From Clonostachys chloroleuca (taxonomy: Eukaryota; Ascomycota; Sordariomycetes; Hypocreales; Bionectriaceae), in contig JBANAY010000003.1 in NCBI GenBank assembly GCA_037952775.1, positions 25,048,001-25,112,000 of the forward strand: DNA of 64,000 nt, in the 5' to 3' direction. Positions 56,935 through 64,000 of this stretch are shown here, in pieces. The position numbers and the translations under genes were made by a program. How positions within the stretch are numbered: position 1 is the first letter of the stretch; every line of letters begins with the position of its first letter. Below the pieces are notes generated by a model. That model saw only the letters and a list, made by a program, of their open reading frames with translations. It was not told the DNA's origin and made no database searches.

Positions 56935-58262
56935 TCAATCATCAAACCCAGACTTTCCAGTCACGCAACCACTTGCCGCTCCTCCTTTCCCAAACATCGC
57001 TCTCAAATCTTTCACAATATCCTCTGGCCGCTCCCAAGCCGCGAAATGCCCCCCTTCGAGTATTCACTCTCATATACCACAGGGCCCAATGTCTGACTCC
57101 AGAGTTTTGGCAACAGAACAGTATCCCCGGAGAACCTTGCGATTCCCAATGGCACATCCACATAACGCTGCGATGCCGCAAATGCCGGCGGGTCACTATG
57201 CTCCAGAGCATAATACGCGCGCCCGGAAGCCCCAGCGCCCGCGGACGAGAAATAGTAGATGCTAACCCATGTAAGAATCTCATCGTCCGTCCAGGGGTAG
57301 TTGTCGCTCCAGTCATGCAACTTCTCGTAGAGCCACGCCAAGAGACCGACCGGGCTGTCAGCCAGGCTGTACCCGATGGTCTGATCCCTAGTAGATAGTT
57401 GCTTATAATACCCGTTCCCGTCTGTACCGAAAACGGCTGTGCGGCCGAGTCCAGCTATCTCATCCTCTGATAGAGGGGTGGCCTTGACCTTTTCGTAAAG
57501 CTCAGGGTGGGACGAGGCAGTGGGCTCAGCGGGGAATGCCGAGTTGGTATGGAGAGCTTTGCAATGTGCGCGACCGTACTTGGAAGCTAGAAGACGTGCT
57601 ACAAGACACCCCATGTCTCCCGCTTGGATGACTGGAAGCTATTAGATCTGTTGGTGACAAATACGCTGGCATCTAACGTACCGTATTCATCATATCCCAG
57701 GGAAAGCATGAGTTTATGGCATGACTCTGCGTGTTGCTCCATATAAAAGGCTTTCTAGTTTGCGGTCAGTTACTTATTCCGTATTCACTCAGGGGAAACG
57801 CACCTTTTTCGACCCTGATGAAAAGCCAAAATCTATCAAGCTTGGAGCCACAACGTGGAACGCGGGAGATGAGTCACTTCCCTGGATCAGCAGTGGGAGA
57901 ATCTTGGTGACTTCGATGAAGCTACCGGGCCAGCCATGAAGAAAGAGCAAGGGGATGGCGTTGGTGACATGGCTACGCTGATGAATGAAATGGATTTGAT
58001 AGTTGCCAAACCCGTCTATTTCAAGCTCAGTGGAGAAGTGAGGGAGTTTGTTTAGGCTTGTCTCGACCGCTCTCCAGTTAAATTCATCGTGCCAGTAACG
58101 GACGAGTCTCTTCATCTCTGATAAAGGGACTCCCCGAGACCAAGCATCATCCGGTGTCAAATCAGTGACTTCATCTGGGAAGTCTGTCAGTTCAAGCTTT
58201 TGTTTTAGCCGTTGAAGTCTCGCTTCTGGGACGTCAATGGTGAATGCAGTGATTGGCGGCAT
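56935..58262 (-). CDS. epoxide hydrolase, alpha/beta-hydrolase (EHN type), one frameshift
   Basis: Exons 58262-57804, 57754-57682 and 57631-56935. The N-terminus ([31 protein letters not shown]) is the epoxide hydrolase N-terminal domain. Catalytic landmarks follow: oxyanion-hole [10 protein letters not shown], the nucleophile block VIQAGDMG (Asp) and, near the end, [14 protein letters not shown] with the catalytic His. Such enzymes open epoxides to diols in detoxification or metabolism. The last block is out of frame: at 57049-57054 a run of six G's (minus strand) precedes the His codon, and one more G would continue the frame to a stop at 56935 and give 409 aa. As read, translation leaves the family pattern just before the catalytic His and ends at 57012. 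It is divergent from the M20 peptidase gene (806 bp). Confidence 0.85.
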
Positions 58263-59068
58263 TGCTGACGGCGAAGGAACGATGTAGGTTGCTGGTATTG
58301 GAAGAGAGAACAAAACTTTCTTTCAATTCGAAGCTCAGATGGTTCGAAATAGGTGCGTAAGAATTGAGAAACATACTGAATGGCATACCGTATTTATACC
58401 TGTTCAACCCAGGTTTCCTCCCCAGGTAAGCAGCATGTTCTTCTCGCCTGCCAGCCGGGAGGTCCACCCCATCCTGGTATAAAGTAGGCGATTCTATTGG
58501 CTGGGCCGTATTTTGAAACCCTGCCAATCGGCGCCATGCCAGATTCAGATGAGAGTAGATCTGGCACTCGTTCACCAGAAGGGTGGCAACGCGGTCTGTT
58601 AACAAGTCTATGAGTGAGCGAAATGCTAAGAGAATCTGCTAGAAGAATTTGGGTTCTGTATTGAAGATTACCGGATACATCTACTTATCTAGGCTAGTCT
58701 CTAGGGGTACAGCCAAAATCTATATGTAGACCTAGATATACTCTTAGCACCCTTTTAACAAGATAATTTGTCCGTGAACTAAGAGCTAGTCTGCTATTTA
58801 GTCTAATGAGCCATTGGAAATTCTTCTCTATGCTGATAGGATCAAAGTATTTGTAGGCGGATGTGATAATTCGAGATGGACGCTGACCGGTTGCTGGGCC
58901 GTCTGCCACGGCAGCCATCCCGACATCGGCAGCTTTAGCACATAATGACATCAACAGATTGACAGCCCAACGATCAGCAAGGCATCAACAAACACCCTAC
59001 TTCCCGTATCGTAATTTCAGGCGGTCTTGCTCAAGCTGATTCAATCAACCAAAGGGTATTTTCCGATC
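58263..59068. promoter_or_regulatory. divergent promoter region, epoxide hydrolase / M20 peptidase
   Basis: 806 bp between two divergent starts. An 86-codon minus-strand frame at 58694-58954 has no domain and is not called. No clear operator is seen. Confidence 0.3.
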
Positions 59069-60163
59069 ATGACAGACAAACCAGTAGTGACGCTGCTCCA
59101 GCAGCTCATGGAAATTCCCTCCACAAGCGAAGAGGAGAACAAAGTCGGAGTATTTCTTGCCAAGTATCTCCAAGACCTTGGCTACACCGTCGAATTGATA
59201 CCCATTGCCCCCGACTCCGACAGATGTAATGTATACGCCTACCTGGGCAGCGCCCGCGAGGCACGGACATGCTTGAGCTCGCACATGGATACGGTGCCGC
59301 CGCACATCGATTTTCGTCGAGAGGGAGACGTCATCTATGGCCGCGGCGCGTGTGATGACAAAGGCCCGCTCGCGGCGCAGGTGATTGCTCTTGAGGAGCT
59401 GCGCGCTGAGGGAGCTGTCAAGGAGGGCGACGCGTCTCTGCTATTTGTGGTCGGAGAGGAGAAAGGAGGAGTCGGCATGTTTGCTGCCAATGACATGGAT
59501 CTCTCCTGGGAGGCAATCATGTTTGGCGAGCCGACGGAGAGCAAGCTTGTTGTTGGCCATAAGGGTCACTTCGTCTTTGAGCTCCATGTCAAGGGCTTCG
59601 CTGCGCATTCCGGATATCCTGATAAAGGTAAGAGCGCCATCTCCATCCTCGTGGCGCTCTTGTCAGAGCTTGAGACACTAGATTTGCCGAGATCTGAATT
59701 GCTGGGACCATCGACCTTTCACTGCGCAAAGATTAATGGCGGGGAGGCATTTAACATTATCGCGGCGGAGGCATCTGCTACATGTGCTGTACGAATTGCC
59801 ACGGGTCTGGAGGATATTCAAAAGAAGGTTGCGGGCGTCATCAGCAAGTATCCAGACGTGTCTATGAAGCAGCTGTTTGGATATTCTGAAACGCTTCTGG
59901 ATTACGACATCGAAGGTCTGTTCGTCATGTGTCTGCATCATGAACCCTTTTCTAATAGCTGTTGTCATCTAGGCCTTGACACGATGCCTGTCGCCTACGG
60001 TACCGATGTTCCGCGACTAAAGGGCGGCCATAAGAGGTATTTGTATGGGCCAGGATCCATTCAAGATGCTCACGGGGTCAATGAAAAGGTGGCGATCCCA
60101 GACTTGGTCGAGGCAGTCGCAGTTTATAAGCGACTTGTAAAGACATGCCTGGCAAGGCAATAG
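59069..60163 (+). CDS. M20 family metallopeptidase / deacetylase (ArgE/DapE-like)
   Basis: The ATG at 59069 (MTDKPVVTLLQQLMEIPSTS) opens a zinc-dependent hydrolase of the M20/acetylornithine deacetylase type. Metal and catalytic blocks are LSSHMDTVPPH (His, Asp), YGRGACDDKGPLAA (Asp), FVVGEEKGGVGM (Glu-Glu) and GSIQDAHGVNE (final His); GFAAHSGYPDKGKSAI marks the dimerisation domain. Uninterrupted, the frame is 364 aa. A 57-nt segment (59916-59972) has GT-AG ends and a TCTAAT branch site. Removing it keeps the frame and turns a Cys-rich insert into DYDIEGLDTMPVAYGTD, closer to family sequence, so the mature mRNA probably encodes 345 aa. Substrate unknown; cytosolic, as there is no signal peptide. 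Confidence 0.9.
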   Translation: MTDKPVVTLLQQLMEIPSTSEEENKVGVFLAKYLQDLGYTVELIPIAPDSDRCNVYAYLGSAREARTCLSSHMDTVPPHIDFRREGDVIYGRGACDDKGPLAAQVIALEELRAEGAVKEGDASLLFVVGEEKGGVGMFAANDMDLSWEAIMFGEPTESKLVVGHKGHFVFELHVKGFAAHSGYPDKGKSAISILVALLSELETLDLPRSELLGPSTFHCAKINGGEAFNIIAAEASATCAVRIATGLEDIQKKVAGVISKYPDVSMKQLFGYSETLLDYDIEGLFVMCLHHEPFSNSCCHLGLDTMPVAYGTDVPRLKGGHKRYLYGPGSIQDAHGVNEKVAIPDLVEAVAVYKRLVKTCLARQ

Positions 60164-60167
60164 AAGA

Positions 60168-61045
60168 TTACGATTTCATCACTTGCTGGCTATCGAATAC
60201 CTGGAAAGAATCAAGTTGCCCCTCCATGAAGGCTGCTGCGCTGTGTAATAAATAATGATTATGAAGACGTACGCCCGTCGGTGAACGAATGAGTGCCAAT
60301 GCAGCACGGGCGTGTAATTCTGCCTTGCTGCTTAATCCTAGGTGGATTTCGACGACAACGAAAACAATGCTTGCCAGGACTGATAGCTCTAGGCTCTGAG
60401 GCGACGGATCCAACCGGCTTTGCAGTGCCCGGATGGCTGACCCATATTGCTGAAGCGAATAACGGGTTGCTGAGCCTGCAAGGTCCGTGCCAGGGTAGTA
60501 TCGACTCCTCCCGAGAGCCCCAATAGCGAGTGCAGCGAGGTAGATGGTAGCGTCTGTCGTGGCAGCTTGTAGAATCAGGTTCTCCCAGATGGGCAGCTCA
60601 AAGTAGAGGGAAAATTCTGGGGCACAGACTACACGGAAGTAGTCCATATGAAGCCCATCAAGGTTAAGCAAAGGTGGGACATGTTGACGATTATGCACCA
60701 AAGGGTTGGGCAGCAATCGAGCGATGTTGCCTGAAGTTGCTAGAGGGAGAGGCTTGGGGAAATCACACTTCCACCCAGCGCTGATACATTCCAAGCAGGC
60801 CGGCTTAGACTCGTCGCATTTCTTGTGACGTATCCTGCAACAGAATTAGTCACAGTGCTCTCTGTACTTGGAGTCCTGGCGAATCGTGGGAGAAGCGAAA
60901 GGAGAGGTAATCAATGGCGAGCGGGGAAGGGTTGGCTTTAGTCAACTTACTTGCATGTCAAACAACCCGTCTTCACTTTCCGGGCCCCCCTGGCTGCAAC
61001 GCGGATCTTCTTGGGAGTTCCTTGATGCCCACCGATGAATTTCAT
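60168..61045 (-). CDS. Zn(II)2Cys6 transcription factor, short
   Basis: Two exons (61045-60951 and 60834-60168) give 253 aa; the 116-nt intron splits the zinc cluster. Joined, it reads TGCLTCKIRHKKCDESKPAC followed by LECISAGWKC (C-x2-C-x6-C-x6-C-x2-C-x6-C). The middle matches fungal transcription-factor proteins with LYFELPIWENLILQAATTDA, YLAALAIGALGRS, RYSLQQYGSAIRALQSRL and LASIVFVVVEIHLG. Relatives usually run to about 450-550 aa, so this one appears to lose its C-terminal half; the end (DSFQVFDSQQVMKS) lies only 4 nt from the M20 stop codon on the other strand. It may be truncated by rearrangement or act as a short form. Confidence 0.82.
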
Positions 61046-61188
61046 CGCGACTTAAAAGTGCAAGGATGCTTCACGCCAAGCAGACACGAGGGAAGGGAGT
61101 TAAGGCCTACGGCGTTAAGAGATTTTTTTGGATACAGCGCCGGCCCCCCACCGTCAGCCAAGTTATTGGCAATAATTATGAGCGCCCT

Positions 61189-61226
61189 GTCCCTCTGAAA
61201 GTGCGCCCAGAGACTTTCAGAGGGAC
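61189..61226. repeat. perfect 14-bp hairpin
   Basis: Arms gtccctctgaaagt (61189-61202) and actttcagagggac (61213-61226) are exact reverse complements with a 10-nt loop. The hairpin lies about 145 bp upstream of the Zn2Cys6 gene start and downstream of the hypothetical 61269-61670 frame, so it could be an operator or a 3' structure. Confidence 0.7.
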
Positions 61227-61268
61227 GCGGCTCCCATCGCTCATTGACGGCATCCAAGTTCTAAGCTT

Positions 61269-61670
61269 TTAACTTGCGACAACCAGCCGTTTACAGGTCC
61301 GGCCAACCTCTCCACCATTATACAAGGCACAGGCTTCGGAGATCGAGGTTGTTATCATTACGAGATTCTTGGTAGTGCCAAATGTAGGGAGAGTTTTAGC
61401 CAAGACTTCCCTTTTCGACGCGCGCGATAACAGAAACGCGATCTCTCCAATGCCCTGCCGGGCAATATGGTTTAGGTTGCTGACCTTGCCGTTCATAAGC
61501 ATGGGAGTTTGTGAGCCGTCGCCCACCAAGGCTAAGCGCTCAACGGCGCCTCGTGTTTGAGAATTGTTGATACTCATGGTTCGGCCAGGGGCTTTGCCAA
61601 TCACGACCCCAGTCCGGCTATCTGCCCCTTTTTTCTTCCAAGATTGTCCTGAACCTGTGACACTACCCAT
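61269..61670 (-). CDS. hypothetical protein, uncertain
   Basis: A 133-codon ATG frame (MGSVTGSGQSWKKKG...). Composition looks moderately protein-like (GAVERLALVGDGSQTPMLM, SRASKREVLAKTLPTFG, TTSISEACALYNGGE) but no family is recognised and there is no supporting intron or repeat. Its start lies 402 bp from the divergent DUF1996 gene. It may be a chance frame. Confidence 0.3.
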   Translation of the reverse strand: MGSVTGSGQSWKKKGADSRTGVVIGKAPGRTMSINNSQTRGAVERLALVGDGSQTPMLMNGKVSNLNHIARQGIGEIAFLLSRASKREVLAKTLPTFGTTKNLVMITTSISEACALYNGGEVGRTCKRLVVAS

Positions 61671-62072
61671 GGTGAAATGCTTTATTCTGGCAGTTTTCAA
61701 CGGTTTTGTGCCGAGAAACTATTCGGCTTGCGAGAAATGAAACAAAATCATGGGGAAAAGTGAAACCTTGACGGGACGCTTATCTCATAGATTCTTAGAT
61801 TTCCGACAATAAGGCTACCGGAAAGGGTAGGGTCGCCGTGGGCGAGGTATCGGATTTTACTCCAGGGGCAAATGGCGGAAATAGATAAGTAGACTGCTTC
61901 CTCTGTTGAGGTATTGACTTTCTTTTGGTTGTGTCAGTGTGTTCAAGTTCTTTGGCCAGGTTAGCCAGTATTGCCATTCTCTTTCTACTTCGTTCGCTTC
62001 GTCCATTTCACTCGCTCTCTCGCAGTTTCAGTTCCCAAATATTCCCGATTGTCCTCATCTGAAGAGCACAGG
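61671..62072 (+). promoter_or_regulatory. upstream region of DUF1996 gene
   Basis: 402 bp. A CT-rich stretch (about 61979-62025) precedes the ATG, typical of well-expressed fungal genes. No specific site was identified. Confidence 0.35.
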
Positions 62073-63050
62073 ATGCTTTCCACCGCAAAAATCGCGCTTG
62101 CCGCCGGCCTTTTGGCCGAGGCCGTCCACGGCTATGCCCAAGTGAACATCATGGCACCCATTTTCTACAAGAACATTGATCCCATCGTTTTCCCCGGCAG
62201 CTACAGCGAGTCCCATCTCCACACATTCTTTGGTTCCGACGGCGTGACTGCCAACACCAAGACCAGTGCAGAACTCCAGTCCGGGTGCACCAACGCCGGC
62301 AACCCCAACGACTTGTCCGTCTACTGGGTCCCGACTCTGGTTTACACCAAAGATGGCGGCAGCTCTTATTCTCCCGTCCCGCTGTTCCGCTTCAGCGCAT
62401 ACTACAGTCTGGGCGATACGCAAGCCGAGGTGCCCATGCCCCAGAACCTGAGGATGCTTGCTGGTGATGCCACAGCCCAGTCTGCGAGCGCCAGCCCTGC
62501 GGACGCCAAGGTTGAATGGTTCTGCGAGGGCGACACCGTGGCTCTTGATGCGAATGGCTTCCCCAAGAGCACGTGCTCTACCCATCTCCAGACTCTGCTT
62601 TACTTCCCCAACTGTGTCGACGAGTCGACCCTCGAGGTCGCCTACAAGAGTCGCACATACGGCACAACCAACTGGTGCCCCAAGAACATGAAGTCCATGC
62701 CACAGCTTCGCTTCAGCATCAGGTACGACCTGCGCAAGGCCCTCCCCAACGGATGGAGCGGCACTGCTCCCTTCAAGCTCGCCTGCGGAAACGCGTACTG
62801 CTCCCACGGCGATTTCATCAACGGCTGGACTGAAGAGTCGGCCAAGAACATGGTCGCCGCCACTGCTTCCAAGCAAACCTTCATTGCTGTCGAGGGTTCC
62901 CTTGGCTCTGAGAAGCCAAACTGCAAGCCCGCTGATTCTGAGCCCAGCAAGGGCACTTCTGACTACGCTCAGAGCGTGGCGTTGATGGGTAAGCGCTCCG
63001 TCGACTCTGCTGGCTGGACATCACGATCCAGATTTGCTAGATGGTTTTAG
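62073..63050 (+). CDS. secreted DUF1996 protein
   Basis: An intronless 325-aa frame from the ATG at 62073 (MLSTAKIALAAGLLAEAVHGYAQ, signal peptide). The DUF1996 (PF09362) pattern is clear: APIFYKNIDPIVFPG, SESHLHTFFGSDGVT with the conserved HLH, SAELQSGCTNAGNPNDLSVY, YWVPTLVYTKDG, CSTHLQTLLYFPNC and RYDLRKALPNGWSGTAPFKL. Six or more cysteines probably form disulfides. The tail has a KR site (MGKRSVDSAGW). Codon use is GC-ending and more biased than its neighbours, suggesting strong expression. The biochemical function of DUF1996 proteins is not firmly known; some are cell-wall-associated. Confidence 0.93.
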   Translation: MLSTAKIALAAGLLAEAVHGYAQVNIMAPIFYKNIDPIVFPGSYSESHLHTFFGSDGVTANTKTSAELQSGCTNAGNPNDLSVYWVPTLVYTKDGGSSYSPVPLFRFSAYYSLGDTQAEVPMPQNLRMLAGDATAQSASASPADAKVEWFCEGDTVALDANGFPKSTCSTHLQTLLYFPNCVDESTLEVAYKSRTYGTTNWCPKNMKSMPQLRFSIRYDLRKALPNGWSGTAPFKLACGNAYCSHGDFINGWTEESAKNMVAATASKQTFIAVEGSLGSEKPNCKPADSEPSKGTSDYAQSVALMGKRSVDSAGWTSRSRFARWF

Positions 63051-64000
63051 AATGGGGGAAATGGGCCATGAGAATGAATCTCTTTGGGTCGAAAGAAGAT
63101 TGGCTTGAATACACAGCGGTGTAGGCTGGTTCCTACGCACCTGATCCAATATCTTACTAGTTCATTAGCTAATTCTTTAAAGCGTCGAGTAGAAAATAAA
63201 CCCCAATGACAAGCATCTAAACCATATTTCGGAATGATTGAATGAATGAATGATATGTTCGAAGGGCGCTTGAGGTCTTACGCCCGGATCCTGACTTGCT
63301 TCACTTTCAACTAGCCTATCCCCAACAATGCAATAGGTGCCGTGATGCACCCGAAAATGATGATCAGTGCACCTTCAAGTTAGGCTACAGAGCTAAGGTC
63401 TTAGGTAATATAGATTTGGAACGTGTGGCTGTTTGTAGGGCAGCTCATTTTCACCTCTTACTCAAATCCGTCGACACATTCACAAGTTTTGACGGTTTGC
63501 ATTATATTGTAGCGTACGCCTCGGCTGGTTAAGTATGAAGCCATGGTGCCTACCAAAGAAAGCTGAGTTCAATTATTTGACGAGATAGGTGCCGCCTTGA
63601 CTGATTCCAGCATTCATTCACCTCCATCGACGGTTGTTGACACCCTATACCTCCGCGGTATTCTAGAGAGGAATATAGTCCAAATGGTTGCCCGGAATCA
63701 TTTTTCCAGTCAGATATGCTCAAAATGTCATTCAAGCTAGCTGAATATCTTGAGTCAGGATGCAAGTGGTCCGATGAGGCTCAATATATTTTTTGGGACT
63801 GAATTAGTTTGCTACATTTCATTTATCAGCTGGTTTTGTTGAAGTTTCCAAGGGAGAAATTGAAGAAGAACAAAATTCTATCTCAGAAGCTGCACTGCTT
63901 AAGTAGCTCATCGCTTTCTAGTAGGAGAGCCTTGCATCGAAATACCCTCGACCGGCATATGCTCTTGAATATAATAACCTTACAAGAAAGAACATACGAT
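63051..64000. other. gene-free stretch at window end
   Basis: It holds the 3' side of the DUF1996 gene, then frames without domain content. A gene entering from the right edge cannot be excluded. Confidence 0.4.

Noticed and set aside
58694..58954. 86-codon minus-strand frame in the epoxide hydrolase/M20 interval
   Set aside because: No domain, and the C-terminal half is compositionally poor. It lies inside a divergent promoter.
9889..61045. A single large secondary-metabolite gene cluster
   Set aside because: Regulators and exporters are present, but no backbone synthase (PKS, NRPS, terpene cyclase, DMATS) is seen.

Overview
This window looks like accessory or subtelomere-like DNA from a filamentous ascomycete (Pezizomycotina). 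The evidence is short GT-AG introns of about 50-65 nt with CTAAC/CTGAC-type branch sites, intron-containing tRNAs, five Zn(II)2Cys6 regulators and one bZIP regulator, MFS transporters, fungal-only domains (a PigL_N-like N-terminus, DUF1996) and a Fot1/pogo-type transposon. The species cannot be fixed from the sequence. Exon models were built by hand from splice signals and reading-frame closure, with no RNA evidence.

Layout. 1-8.7 kb is gene-poor: a dead pogo-like element with perfect 43-bp terminal inverted repeats, a degenerate 43-bp minisatellite and unassigned GC-richer sequence, ending at a tRNA-Val. 8.9-14.5 kb holds a decayed short-chain dehydrogenase, a divergent Zn2Cys6 regulator and a DHA1-type MFS exporter with one frameshift, which looks like a partly broken efflux/detoxification group. 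15.3 kb has a tRNA-Arg. 17.2-19.4 kb encodes an apparent fusion of a PigL_N-like head with a WD40-like tail; 61 bp of it recur inverted 2.5 kb upstream. 19.7-20.8 kb encodes a multi-pass membrane protein. 22.5-28.0 kb has a Zn2Cys6 regulator and two decaying enzyme genes facing each other (AIF-like FAD oxidoreductase, amidohydrolase). 30.7-31.9 kb is a Yap-like bZIP.

32.1-38.7 kb is the most coherent functional group: an MFS sugar porter and a Zn2Cys6 regulator share a divergent promoter, followed by an intracellular-type GH51 alpha-L-arabinofuranosidase. This suggests import and hydrolysis of arabinose-containing oligosaccharides under a local regulator. 39.6-43.1 kb has another Zn2Cys6 gene with a damaged 5' end and a small unknown gene. 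44.3-47.4 kb has a D-amino-acid oxidase and a DHA2-type exporter tail to tail. 48.3-48.8 kb encodes a secreted defensin-like peptide with a 9-nt microexon. 50.7-52.0 kb is a secreted BNR_4-type protein. 55.1-55.8 kb encodes a secreted protein of four Cys-rich repeats. 56.9-61.0 kb has an epoxide hydrolase, an M20 peptidase and a short Zn2Cys6 gene whose stop is 4 nt from the M20 stop. 62.1-63.1 kb encodes a secreted DUF1996 protein.

Several otherwise intact genes carry a frameshift that one additional G in a short G run would explain (MFS exporter, BNR_4 twice, epoxide hydrolase, amidohydrolase). This could be a base-calling artefact, so these genes should not be called dead without rereading. 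Other genes have nonsense codons as well and are better-supported pseudogenes.
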